Positions 44,317-54,329 of a stretch of DNA of 64,000 bases are shown one piece after another. Source of the DNA: Betaproteobacteria bacterium (lineage in GTDB: Bacteria > Pseudomonadota > Gammaproteobacteria > Burkholderiales > Casimicrobiaceae); assembly GCA_016704895.1 (NCBI GenBank), contig JADIZG010000012.1, positions 1-64,000 of the forward strand. The letters are read 5' to 3'. The position numbers and the translations under genes were made by a program. Position 1 is the first letter of the stretch, and the number at the start of each line of letters is the position of its first letter. Below the pieces are notes generated by a model. It worked only from the letters and a program-made list of their open reading frames with translations, searched no databases and was not told the DNA's origin.

Positions 44317-44643
44317 ATGAGCGACCTGATCCAGCACGTTTCCGACGCCAACTTCGAGAAAGACGTCCTCACGGCCGGCAAGCCGGTCCTCGTCGACTTC
44401 TGGGCCGAGTGGTGCGGACCCTGCAAGATGTTCGCCCCGGTCCTGGACGACGTGGCCCGCGAGTACGAAGGCCGGATCAAGATCGCGAAGCTCGACATCG
44501 ACGCCAACCCGGCGACCCCCGCCAAGTACGGCATCCGGGGGATCCCCACCGTGATCCTGTACCGGGACGGCCAGGCGCACGCGCACAAGGTCGGGGCTCT
44601 CTCGAAGAAGCAGCTGACCGACTTCCTTGACAGCAACCTCTAG
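44317..44643 (+). CDS. trxA: Thioredoxin 1
   Basis: Cytoplasmic protein-disulfide reductase of 108 residues with the active site WCGPC (residues 32-36), the buried Asp in VLVDFWAEW, and the cis-Pro in GIPTVILY. The ATG at 44317 follows GAGGA at a good distance. It is the first gene of the conserved trxA-rho order, 204 bases before rho. Confidence 0.96.
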   Translation: MSDLIQHVSDANFEKDVLTAGKPVLVDFWAEWCGPCKMFAPVLDDVAREYEGRIKIAKLDIDANPATPAKYGIRGIPTVILYRDGQAHAHKVGALSKKQLTDFLDSNL

Positions 44644-44847
44644 GACCGCTACCTTCCCCTCCTTCAAGCGAGCGGCGCCGATCGCACCCTGACGCGACGG
44701 CGCCCCGCGAGGCGCACCGCCCCCCGGCCGGAAAGCCGGGGCCCGCGAAGCGAAGCGCCTCCCCGACCCCGGATTCCGTCCCACCCGGCCGCATCGTGCG
44801 GCCGCTCCGTCCCAAGCGCACACGCGCGCCCCGAAGCCCCTCCCCCT

Positions 44848-46107
<1,260 letters not shown>

Positions 46108-46400
46108 GGGGGGCCTGCGTGAACCCGCCGACGGCGGGGCCCGGCGTTCAGTTCTCAGCATGCGAGGTATGCGCGTCCGGCACTGACCCGCCTGGCGTCC
46201 GAACTCCGCCCGTCCCCGCGCAAACTGCGCGCGGGGCCCCTGCTTCCCCGCTCCGGCGTTCAGTTCTTCGACAGCATGCGCGGGGTTGATGGCGGCGTTC
46301 CCCCCGGGGGGCCCCCGGCGCGCGCGGGTCCGCCGGCCGCTGGGGCCTTCCGGGCGCCGACCCCGCCTGGCGTTCGAACTCCGCCGAACGCCTCCGCGAT
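46108..46400. repeat. Degenerate duplications of the rho 3' end
   Basis: The rho tail TTCTTCGACAGCATGCG is repeated at 46265-46281 (followed by CGGGGTTGATGG, near the rho end CCGAGGTTGAGG), and in a decayed form at 46151-46164 (TTCTCAGCATGCGA). Both echoes are preceded by CGGCGTTCAG. A second shared piece, CCGCCTGGCGTCCGAACTCC (46189) versus CCGCCTGGCGTTCGAACTCC (46365), follows each. So the region is a diverged tandem duplication. No gene is seen. Confidence 0.65.
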
Positions 46401-46413
46401 TCGACGAACCTCA

Positions 46414-46512
46414 TCGGCCTGAAGGCCGACCCACCGCGGCCGTCCTGGTGGGTCGGGCTTCAGCCCGACGCCTGTCCGCGCCCCGCCCAGGCCCGTCGGC
46501 CGGAAGGCCGGC
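46414..46512. repeat. REP cluster (three palindromes)
   Basis: Three units: TCGGCCTGAAGGCCGA at 46414-46429, GTCGGGCTTCAGCCCGAC at 46452-46469, and GTCGGCCGGAAGGCCGGC at 46495-46512, with GTGGG/CCCAC next to the first two. They are related to the repeats at 16305-16380 and 63644-63744. The last ends 6 bases before the stop of the glycosyltransferase gene. Confidence 0.8.
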
Positions 46513-46518
46513 CCGCCG

Positions 46519-48243
46519 CTAGTCGGTCGGCCTGGGCTCGCGCGCCGAACGATCGAACTCGGCGAACGCCCGGCTCACCATCGGCTTGCGCTCCAGCCCG
46601 ACGATCCGGTAGCTGCCGAGCGTGCGCGTGCGAAGCTCCGGCGATGCCGAGGGTGCCGCGACGCCTGCCTCGAGCGTGGCTGCGAGCCCCGGGACCCCGA
46701 GCGCGGTGCAGACGCGGCGGACCAGCGCGAGCCCGTCAGCCCCCATCGCGTCGTCGCGCATCGTGTAGCGGTACTCGCCGCCGAGCATCATGTCGACCTC
46801 GTTCGCAGCGACCAGCGCCACGATCTCGGCGTCGTCGACGCTCATCTCGTCAACCCGGTCGAGCCGGGACGCAAGCGAGTCCAGGTCCTCTCCCCGGCGC
46901 GAGTACGCGCGAACGCGACGCTCGAGCGGCGCGCCGGCGCCGCCGAGCACGTCGCGCACGGTCTCGATGCTCGACTTCTGCCCCGGCGGCAGCTCCGGGC
47001 AGTGCGTATACGCGGCGTGCAGCAGTCCGGCCAGCACGACCTCGACGCGGAACCCGTAGCGCACCAGCACGCCCGCGGTGCCGATCAGGTGCGAAACGAA
47101 GGGGCGCCCGCACGGGCGATAGCCCCCGTTCATCAGGATGGCCGCGACGTCGCAATGGTGCGCAATCGTCGCGCGATCCTGCGGCGCGTAGCCGCGAGCG
47201 AACGCCAGGTCGAGGAGCGCGGACCGGGTCTGGACCAGCTCCTCCGGACGCATCGCCACCCCGAGGTCGCGCCGCCCGATCGCCTCCGGTCGCAACGGGT
47301 CGAGCAGCCGCACGTGCTCGCGCAGGAACGCACGCACGCCGCCGAACGATCGCTCGTCGTCGGCGACGCCCCACTTGCGGCAGAACGCGGCGATGCTCGC
47401 GTTGCCCGTTTCCAGCGACCAGCGCCTGCGCCGGTGGGCGAGCTCGCCCAGCGCCCAGGGCTCGGTCGCGAGGTAAGTCACGCGCGCCCTGGGCTCGCTC
47501 CACGTCGCGTAGCCGCGCTGCGCGAGCGTGAGCGCGAGGTCGATGTGCTCGTGGACGCAGAAGATCTCCGGATCGAACGGAGCACCGTCCCGCGCGGCGG
47601 CGGTGCGCACGAGCACGCAGTGGTATTCGACGTATCCGCACGGCGCGCGGACCGAAGTGTCGGCGAGCTTGCCCGGATCCGAGCCGGCGTCCGCGTGCAG
47701 CTCGCGCAGGACGCGGCCGCTCGGCGTGTCGATCCATTCGAGCGTACCGCCGGCCATGTGCACGCGGGTCGGCACGTCGCCGCCGCCGATCAGGTAGAGC
47801 GGCCCGACCGCGCCCGCCCCCGTCTCGTCCGCGCATGCGATGAGCGCCTCGAGCCATCCGGGCTCGACGATAACGTCGTTGTCGACGAACACGACGTAGT
47901 CGCTGTCGACGGTGGCAACGAGCTTCCGGCGGACATGGGTAGGCCACAGGTCGGGGTCGACGCGGACGACCTCGAAGCTGCCGTCGGCGGCACGCGCCTG
48001 CAGGCGCTCGCGCAACGCGTCGGGCGTCGACCCGTCGGCGTAGACGAGCCGGTACGGGCACGCGGTGTTGCGCAGGATCGAATCGATCGCGCGCTCGGTG
48101 AGGCCGTGGCGCTCGCGCGCCGTCATCACGATCGTCGCGCGAACCGCGGAAGGCGAGCCGTCGCCGGGCTCAGGCGGAGGGGTGTTCAGGGGCCGCTCGG
48201 TGGAAGAGCATGCGTCCAGGGTCGGGAGGCAATCGAAGGTCAC
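46519..48243 (-). CDS. GT2 glycosyltransferase fused to DUF6817-like HD-related domain
   Basis: Protein of about 574 residues (GTG at 48243), or 621 from an ATG at 48384; the extra N-terminus is low-complexity. Residues about 35-290 are a family 2 glycosyltransferase: VRATIVMTARERHGLTERAI, VFVDNDVIVEPGWLEALI with the DND metal site, and ARVTYLATEPWALGELAHRR. The C-terminal half (from about residue 360) has FVSHLIGTAGVLVRYGFRVE then VLAGLLHAAYTHC, which fits DUF6817, an HD-like fold in which the HD pair is changed to HA. I know of no described role for the fusion. It lies between rho and rpmE on the opposite strand, with repeats on its 3' side. Confidence 0.75.
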   Translation of the reverse strand: MTFDCLPTLDACSSTERPLNTPPPEPGDGSPSAVRATIVMTARERHGLTERAIDSILRNTACPYRLVYADGSTPDALRERLQARAADGSFEVVRVDPDLWPTHVRRKLVATVDSDYVVFVDNDVIVEPGWLEALIACADETGAGAVGPLYLIGGGDVPTRVHMAGGTLEWIDTPSGRVLRELHADAGSDPGKLADTSVRAPCGYVEYHCVLVRTAAARDGAPFDPEIFCVHEHIDLALTLAQRGYATWSEPRARVTYLATEPWALGELAHRRRRWSLETGNASIAAFCRKWGVADDERSFGGVRAFLREHVRLLDPLRPEAIGRRDLGVAMRPEELVQTRSALLDLAFARGYAPQDRATIAHHCDVAAILMNGGYRPCGRPFVSHLIGTAGVLVRYGFRVEVVLAGLLHAAYTHCPELPPGQKSSIETVRDVLGGAGAPLERRVRAYSRRGEDLDSLASRLDRVDEMSVDDAEIVALVAANEVDMMLGGEYRYTMRDDAMGADGLALVRRVCTALGVPGLAATLEAGVAAPSASPELRTRTLGSYRIVGLERKPMVSRAFAEFDRSAREPRPTD

Positions 48244-48565
48244 CGCGCGAGTCTCGACGACCGGACGGAGGCCCGGGCGCCGCGTGCCTGCTTCGCCGCG
48301 CCCGGGGATCGCAGGATGTCGCCCAGGCCGACGGCCCGCTGGCGTGGCGTGGCTGGCGATGATGCCACAAGTCGATGAATACATGAGGAAACTTTACCGC
48401 CAACCCAACCGCGGCGCGGCGTGGCCGGGGTTGCCCGCAGGGGCGTTTGGCCGCATAATGCTCGACTTCCTGCCGCAGGGGCGTGGATCCGCTGGGGATC
48501 CGCGTGGCGACCGGACCCGCGGCCCCCGGCGCGTGAGGCGCCCCGCCCGCGACGAAAGGACAATC

Positions 48566-48811
48566 ATGAAGACCGGCATTCATCCGAAGTACGACGCGAT
48601 CCAGGTGACGTGCAGCTGCGGCAACACGTTCGAGACGCGCTCCTCCGTCATCAAGCCCGTGCACGTCGAAGTCTGCTCGGCCTGCCATCCGTTCTACACC
48701 GGCAAGCAGAAGGTGATGGACACCGCCGGCCGCATCGACAAGTTCCGCCAGCGCTACGGCACCAAGTCGGCGACCAAGGCCGAAGCCAAGCCCGCGGCCG
48801 CGCGCTCGTGA
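48566..48811 (+). CDS. rpmE: 50S ribosomal protein L31
   Basis: Protein of 81 residues of the large ribosomal subunit, the zinc-binding (C+) form: Cys positions in QVTCSCGNTF and VEVCSACHPFYTGKQKV are all present. The start MKTGIHPKYDAIQV is typical and is preceded by AAAGGA. The C-terminal KPAAARS tail is short and basic. It is followed by a strong intrinsic terminator. rho, normally its neighbour, lies 2.4 kb away. Confidence 0.97.
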   Translation: MKTGIHPKYDAIQVTCSCGNTFETRSSVIKPVHVEVCSACHPFYTGKQKVMDTAGRIDKFRQRYGTKSATKAEAKPAAARS

Positions 48812-48839
48812 TCGCGTGACCAGCGGAGACGCGCCCGCG

Positions 48840-48866
48840 AAAAAGGCAGCTTCGGCTGCCTTTTTC
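48840..48866 (+). terminator. Rho-independent terminator after rpmE
   Basis: AAAAAGGCAGC-TTCG-GCTGCCTTTTT forms an 11-bp stem with a stable TTCG tetraloop, flanked by A and T runs, so it could work in both directions. It lies 29 bases after the rpmE stop and before the start of the next gene on the same strand. Confidence 0.9.
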
Positions 48867-48887
48867 GTTCGTGCCGCGGAAAGTACG

Positions 48888-50588
48888 ATGCGCACCATGC
48901 GCCCGCCCAGGTCCGCCACCCCCGAGCCGGTCGACCCCGAGTCGGTGTCCCCCTCCGGGCCGCGCCGCGCGGCCAAGCAGGCGGCGCTCGTGCTGCTGTG
49001 CCTCCTGTGGATCGCGGTCGGCCTGATCGGGCACGACCCGTGGAAGAACGACGACGCGACCACGTTCGGCGTGGCCTTCGGGATGGCGCGCACCGGCGAC
49101 GTCGTCGTGCCCCATCTCGCCGGCGAGCCCTGGCTCGAAGCCGGGCCGCTCGTCCCCGCGATCGCCTCGGTCACGATGCGCACGTTCTCGCCGCCGCTCG
49201 CGCCCCACAACGCCGCGCGGCTCGCCGTCGGGCTGCTGCTCGTCGTGATCCTGGTCGGCTCGTCGCTCGCCTGCCGCGAGCTCAACGGCCGCGCGTTCCG
49301 CTGGATCCCGGTGCTGATCCTGGTGGGCTCGATCGGGTTCTGGGAACGCGCGCACGTGTTGTCCGCCGAGCTCGGCCTCACGGCCGGCCTCGCGATCGGG
49401 CTGTACGGGCTCGCCCTGGCCTTGCGCAGGCCCGTGACAGGAGGCATCGCGCTCGGTCTGGGGATCGCGATCGGATTCCTGTCGCGCGGCTACGCGGTCC
49501 CGCTCTGGCTGCTCGCCACCGCCGCGATCCTGCCGCTCGTCTCGGCGACGTGGCGCACGAAGGCGCACCTCGCGACATTCAGCATCGCGATCGCGATCGC
49601 CCTGCCGCTGTCCGCGGCGTGGCCGATCGCGCTGGCGCAACGCTCGCCGGACCTCCACGCCGCGTGGACCGCCGCCGAGAACTGGCGCGAGTACTTCGCC
49701 CCCGCCGCGGGCAGCGGCTTCGACCCGATCTACGTCGTGAAGAACCTGCCCTGGTTCGCGTGGCCGGCGCTGCCGCTCGCGTTCTGGACGCTCTGGATCC
49801 GGGGGCGCGGCTTCAACGGCGGGCTGCGCGACGCGGGCGTCGTTCTCCCGGGCGTGCTCGCGCTGGTCGTGCTCGTGTCGCTGTCGCTCGAGCGCGAGCC
49901 CAAGCTGATCGGCGTCATGCCGCTGCTCGTGCCGCTCGCGCTCGTCGGCGCGCTCGAGGTCGATTCGCTGAAGCGCGGACTGTCGGGCGCCCTCGACTGG
50001 TTCGGCATGCTGACCTTCGGGCTCGCCGCGATGCTCGTGTGGGGGCTCTGGATCGATTCCTACCTGCACGGCATGTCGCTCTCGGCGGCGCGCATGTTCC
50101 GCGATTCCGAGATCGGCTTCCGCCCCAGCTTCAAGCTGTGGGCGATGCTCGCCGCGCTCGGCATGACGCTGCTGTGGATCGCGATGGTGCGGCCGGCGCG
50201 CCGCTCGAACCGGCGCGCGGTGCTGAACTGGGCGATCGGCATGGTGCTCCTGTGGACGCTGGTGTCGACGATCTGGCTGCCCTACCTCGACTCGCGGCGA
50301 AGCTACCGCGTCGTCGCCGAGGCGCTCAGGACGCAGGTGCCCGACGGCGCCTGCGTCGCGAGCCGCAACCTCGGGGGCGCGCAGCGCGCGCTCTTCGCCT
50401 ATTTCGCGCAGCTCGAGACGATGCGCGAGGAAGCCGGGCGCGGCGCGGACTGCGCGCACCTGCTCGTGCAGCTGGGCCGCAACGACTTCGACGCGCCCGA
50501 CCCCGAGGGCTGGGTGCCGGTCTGGAAAGGCTCGCGGCGCGGCGACGAGTCCGAGAAGTTCGTCCTCTACCGTCGGAGCGCGTCGTGA
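48888..50588 (+). CDS. PMT/ArnT-type membrane glycosyltransferase
   Basis: Membrane protein of 566 residues with about 11-13 hydrophobic helices, related to ArnT and PMT-type enzymes (GT-C fold) that use polyprenyl-phosphate sugars. The first loop has DPWKNDDATTFGVAFGM, with the acidic pair expected in the active site, followed by HLAGEPWLEAGPLVPAIASV. A soluble C-terminal domain begins around residue 475 (SYRVVAEALRTQVPDGACVA). The start was taken after the rpmE terminator; earlier ATGs would overlap it. Its TGA overlaps the obgE GTG (GTGA). Confidence 0.82.
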   Translation: MRTMRPPRSATPEPVDPESVSPSGPRRAAKQAALVLLCLLWIAVGLIGHDPWKNDDATTFGVAFGMARTGDVVVPHLAGEPWLEAGPLVPAIASVTMRTFSPPLAPHNAARLAVGLLLVVILVGSSLACRELNGRAFRWIPVLILVGSIGFWERAHVLSAELGLTAGLAIGLYGLALALRRPVTGGIALGLGIAIGFLSRGYAVPLWLLATAAILPLVSATWRTKAHLATFSIAIAIALPLSAAWPIALAQRSPDLHAAWTAAENWREYFAPAAGSGFDPIYVVKNLPWFAWPALPLAFWTLWIRGRGFNGGLRDAGVVLPGVLALVVLVSLSLEREPKLIGVMPLLVPLALVGALEVDSLKRGLSGALDWFGMLTFGLAAMLVWGLWIDSYLHGMSLSAARMFRDSEIGFRPSFKLWAMLAALGMTLLWIAMVRPARRSNRRAVLNWAIGMVLLWTLVSTIWLPYLDSRRSYRVVAEALRTQVPDGACVASRNLGGAQRALFAYFAQLETMREEAGRGADCAHLLVQLGRNDFDAPDPEGWVPVWKGSRRGDESEKFVLYRRSAS

Positions 50589-51705
50589 AATTCGTCGATG
50601 AAGCGGTGATCGAAGTGCACGCGGGCGACGGCGGCAACGGCGCCGCGTCGTTCCGCCGCGAGAAGTTCGTGCCGCGCGGGGGCCCCGACGGCGGCGACGG
50701 CGGCCGAGGCGGCAGCATCCACGCGATCGCCGACCGCAACATCAACACGCTGATCGACTACCGCTACGCGCGCATCCATCGCGCGCGCAAGGGCGAGAAC
50801 GGCCACGGCGCCGACAAGTACGGCCGGGGCGCCGAGGACGTCGTGCTCCGCGTGCCGGTCGGCACCGTGATCAGCGACGCCGACACCGGCGAGTTCGTCG
50901 CGGACCTCGCGACCGACGGCGCGACCGCCGTGCTCGCGCGCGGCGGCAAGGGCGGCCTGGGCAACCTCCACTTCAAGTCGAGCGTCAATCGCGCGCCGCG
51001 CCAGCACACCCTCGGCGAGGCCGGCGAGTCGCGCCGCATCCGCTTCGAGCTCAAGGTGCTCGCCGACGTGGGCCTGCTCGGGCTCCCCAACGCGGGCAAG
51101 TCGACGCTGATCCGCGCGGTCTCGGCCGCCCGCCCGAAGGTCGCCGACTATCCGTTCACGACGCTCGCGCCGTCGCTCGGCGTCGTGCGCACCGACGAGC
51201 GCCGCAGCTTCGTGGTCGCCGACATCCCGGGGCTCATCGAGGGCGCGGCGGAAGGCGCTGGGCTCGGGCTGCGCTTCCTGCGCCACCTCGCGCGCACGCG
51301 GCTCCTGCTGCACGTCGTCGACCTGGCGCCGCTCGACCCCGAAGCCGACCCGGTCCGCGACGCGAAGGCGATCGCGAAGGAGCTGAAGAAGTTCGACGAG
51401 TCGCTCGCGAAGAAGCCGCGCTGGCTCGTGCTGAACAAGCTCGACCTGGTGCCGGAGGACGAGCGGGAGGCGCGCGTCGCCGCGTTCGTGAAGGCGATGC
51501 GCTACAAGGGGCCGGTGTTCGCGATCGCGGCGATCTCGGGCGACGGATGCCGCGGCCTCACCTACGCGATCCAGGACTGGCTCGACACGCACCCCGCGGA
51601 ACCCGCACCGAACGCACCCGCGACGGATGCGCCCGCCGTGCTGACGCCGGCGCCGGTGCGCGCGCGGCGGCGGCGCACGGCGTCGCCCCGACGGAGGACG
51701 CATGA
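50585..51705 (+). CDS. obgE: GTPase ObgE/CgtA (frameshift hides the stop)
   Basis: Ribosome-assembly GTPase. The glycine-rich Obg domain is KFVDEAVIEVHAGDGGNGAA to about residue 155. The G1 motif is GLPNAGKST, G3 is DIPGLIEGAAEGAGLG and G4 is LNKLDL. GTG at 50585 overlaps the previous stop. Read directly, the frame has no stop and runs on to 53479. In the other frame the end is HGVAPTEDA then TGA at 51703-51705, overlapping the proB ATG at 51702 (ATGA). One missing base in the CG run near 51660 explains this. The true protein would be about 373 residues with a Pro/Ala-rich tail. Confidence 0.9.
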
Positions 51706-52823
51706 AATCGGTGGTCGCCGACGCGCGCCGACTGGTCGTCAAGGTCGGCTCGAGCCTCGTCACCAACGAGGGGCGCGGACTCGATCACGAGGCGGTCGCG
51801 CGCTGGGCCACCGAGATCGCGGCGCTGCGGCGCGACGGGCGCGAGGTCGTGCTGGTGTCGTCGGGCGCGATCGCCGAGGGGATGCAGCGGCTGGGCTGGG
51901 CGGCCCGGCCGAAGGCGATCCACGAGCTGCAGGCGGCGGCGGCGGTCGGCCAGATGGGCCTCGTGCAGGCGTACGAAGCGGCGTTCTCCAGCCACGGCCT
52001 GCACACCGCCCAGATCCTGCTCACGCACGACGACCTCGCCGACCGCAGGCGCTATCTCAACGCGCGCAGCACGCTGCGCACGCTGATCGCGCTCGGCGTC
52101 ATCCCGATCATCAACGAGAACGACACGGTGACGACCGACGAGATCCGCGTCGGCGACAACGACACGCTCGGCGCGCTCGTCACCAACCTGATCGAGGCCG
52201 ACGTGCTCGTGCTGCTCACCGACCAGCAGGGCCTCTACACGGCCGACCCGAGGCGCGACCCGGCGGCGACGCTGCTGCTCACCGCGAAGGCCGGCGATCC
52301 CGCGCTCGAGGCGATGGCCGGCGGCGCCGGCAGCGGGATCGGCCGCGGCGGCATGCTGACCAAGGTGCTCGCGGCGAAGCGGGCGGCGCGCTCGGGCGCG
52401 TCGACCGTCATCGCGTGCGGGCGCGAGCACGCGGTGCTGACGCGCCTCGCGTCCGGCGAGCTCGTGGGAACGCAGCTCGTCGCCGAGGCGCAGACGCTCG
52501 CAGCCCGCAAGCAGTGGCTCGCGGACCACGTGCAGCTCGCCGGGCGGCTCGCGCTCGACGCCGGCGCGGTTCGCGCGCTCGCGCGCGAGGGCAAGAGCCT
52601 GCTGCCGATCGGCGTCGTCTCGGTCGAGGGGAGCTTCGACCGCGGCGAGGTCGTCGGATGCTTCGCGCCCGACGGCCGCGAGGTCGCGCGCGGCCTCGTC
52701 AACTACGGCGCCGCCGACACGGCGCGCATCCTGCGCCAGCCGTCGTCGCAGATCGAGGCGATCCTGGGCTGGGTCGACGAACCCGAACTGATCCACCGCG
52801 ACAACCTGGTCCTGCTCGCGTAG
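51702..52823 (+). CDS. proB: Glutamate 5-kinase
   Basis: First enzyme of proline synthesis, 373 residues. The amino-acid kinase domain has VVKVGSSLVTNEG at the N-terminus, VLVSSGAIAEGM, INENDTVTTDEI and GDNDTLGALVTNLIEADVLV, GSGIGRGGMLTK, and a C-terminal PUA domain (about residues 275-365). It is the standard neighbour of obgE and starts within the presumed obgE stop. The GGAGGA just upstream is a strong binding site. Confidence 0.96.
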   Translation: MKSVVADARRLVVKVGSSLVTNEGRGLDHEAVARWATEIAALRRDGREVVLVSSGAIAEGMQRLGWAARPKAIHELQAAAAVGQMGLVQAYEAAFSSHGLHTAQILLTHDDLADRRRYLNARSTLRTLIALGVIPIINENDTVTTDEIRVGDNDTLGALVTNLIEADVLVLLTDQQGLYTADPRRDPAATLLLTAKAGDPALEAMAGGAGSGIGRGGMLTKVLAAKRAARSGASTVIACGREHAVLTRLASGELVGTQLVAEAQTLAARKQWLADHVQLAGRLALDAGAVRALAREGKSLLPIGVVSVEGSFDRGEVVGCFAPDGREVARGLVNYGAADTARILRQPSSQIEAILGWVDEPELIHRDNLVLLA

Positions 52824-52912
52824 CTTCCCGCGGCCGCCCGGATTCGACACGGACCGGACCCTCCCCTACACTGGCCCGCCGGCCGCATCGACCGCGGACG
52901 GGGGAGACGACG

Positions 52913-53479
52913 ATGGCGCTGATCGATCGCATCAAGGGCATCCTTCTCGAGCCGAAGTTCGCGTGGACCGCGATCGCCGCGGAGCCCGCGACGACACAGT
53001 CGATCTACACCGGCTGGGTGATGATCCTCGCTGCGATCGGACCGCTCGCGACGCTCGTCGGCTTCGCCGACCTGGGCGTCGCCTGGTCGGTCCGCCTGGC
53101 GGTCGGCAGCTACGTGATCGCGCTGGTGATCACGTTCGTGCTGGCGATGATCGTCGACGTGCTCGCGCCGTCGTTCGGCGGCCAGCGGGACTTCGTCGCG
53201 GCGCTCAAGCTCACCGCGTACAGCTACACGGCGGCGTGGCTCGCCGGCGTGGCGAACGTGCTGGGGACGTTCGGCGGACTCATCGTGCTGCTGGCGTCGA
53301 TCTACGCGTGGTACACGTTCTTCCTCGGCGCGCCCGTGCTGCGCAAGTGCAGCGCCGACAAGGCCGTCCCGTTCACGCTGATCGTCGTGCTGTGCGCAAT
53401 CGCGCTCGGCATCCTGGCGGGCATGGTGGTGTCGGGCGCCGGCATGGGGACCGGGACGATGCGCCGGGCGATGATGTGA
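52913..53479 (+). CDS. Yip1 domain membrane protein
   Basis: Integral membrane protein of 188 residues with about five helices and a Yip1-like pattern: LIDRIKGILLEPKFAWTAIA at the N-terminus and AALKLTAYSYTAAWLAGVAN in the middle. Bacterial members have no established role. The ATG at 52913 follows GGGGAGA. It lies in the same frame as obgE, with no stop between, so automatic callers may fuse the two; the fused reading would skip proB, so it is not real. Confidence 0.87.
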   Translation: MALIDRIKGILLEPKFAWTAIAAEPATTQSIYTGWVMILAAIGPLATLVGFADLGVAWSVRLAVGSYVIALVITFVLAMIVDVLAPSFGGQRDFVAALKLTAYSYTAAWLAGVANVLGTFGGLIVLLASIYAWYTFFLGAPVLRKCSADKAVPFTLIVVLCAIALGILAGMVVSGAGMGTGTMRRAMM

Positions 53480-53670
53480 CGCCCGCGCGCCTGCGCCCTC
53501 GCCTGCGAGGGGACGGCGCGCGAAGCCGGTTGCGGGGAGCATCCGCCGCCCGAGGGCGCTCACCCGGCGGGAGGCGAGCCCCGACAGGCGGCCGAACGAA
53601 CGCAAACCGACGAAATCCGGATGCCGGTACGGGCGAGGTTTCGCGCGCCGCCAGGGGGCGCAGCGATTCC

Positions 53671-54231
53671 CTAGCCTCCGTCGACCGGCTCCGCGTAGCC
53701 CGGCGGCATCTCCGCCGTGGGCTGGACACCGAACAGGCGCTCGCGGCGGGTCTGCGGGCGCGCATGCAGGAAGCGCTCGAGCTCGACGAGCGCCCGCCGG
53801 TAGACCTCGCGCTTGAACTCGATGACGTTCTCGAGCGGAATCCAGTAGTCGTGCCACCGCCACGCGTCGAACTCCGGGTGGTCGGTCGCCCGGAGCGATA
53901 CGTCGGTGTCGCGCCCCGTGAGGCGCAGCAGATACCAGATCTGCTTCTGGCCGCGGTAGCTTCCGCGCCATTCGCGCTTGATCCAGTGCTGAGGGACGTC
54001 GTAACGCAGCCAGTCTCGCGTACGGCCGAGAACGCGGACGTGCTGGGGAAGAAGACCGACCTCCTCGCGAAGCTCCCGGTACATCGCCGCTTCGGGCGTC
54101 TCACCGGTGTTGATGCCCCCTTGCGGGAATTGCCACGAGTGCTCGCGAATCCTCTTGCCCCAGAAGACCTGGTTCCTGCCGTTGGCGATGACGATGGCGA
54201 CGTTAGGGCGATAGCCGTCGCGATCCAGCAT
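53671..54231 (-). CDS. rppH: RNA pyrophosphohydrolase
   Basis: Nudix hydrolase of 186 residues that converts the 5'-triphosphate of mRNA to monophosphate and starts decay. The start MLDRDGYRPNVAIVIANGRN, VFWGKRIREHSWQFPQGGIN and the Nudix box GETPEAAMYRELREEVGL are typical of RppH. A short C-terminal extension (HARPQTRRERLFGVQPTAEM) is not conserved. It is convergent with the Yip1 gene, and lies in the obgE-proB-rppH neighbourhood common in betaproteobacteria. Confidence 0.94.
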   Translation of the reverse strand: MLDRDGYRPNVAIVIANGRNQVFWGKRIREHSWQFPQGGINTGETPEAAMYRELREEVGLLPQHVRVLGRTRDWLRYDVPQHWIKREWRGSYRGQKQIWYLLRLTGRDTDVSLRATDHPEFDAWRWHDYWIPLENVIEFKREVYRRALVELERFLHARPQTRRERLFGVQPTAEMPPGYAEPVDGG

Positions 54232-54329
54232 CGCGTGATGCCTCGGAATCGATGGGTTGACCCGATTCTGGCACGAAGCCGCGGGCGTGGAAAGCCGCCA
54301 TTGACGACGGCGCCAGCGCCGCGGCGCGT

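Noticed and set aside
46108..46400. Second small gene after rho made from the rho-tail echo
   Set aside because: The echo (LQFFDSMR-like) has no start or continuing coding pattern; it is duplicated DNA only.
48998..53479. A single 1493-codon protein covering a glycosyltransferase shadow, ObgE and Yip1
   Set aside because: Parts match two known families separated by proB in another frame; explained by a lost obgE stop.
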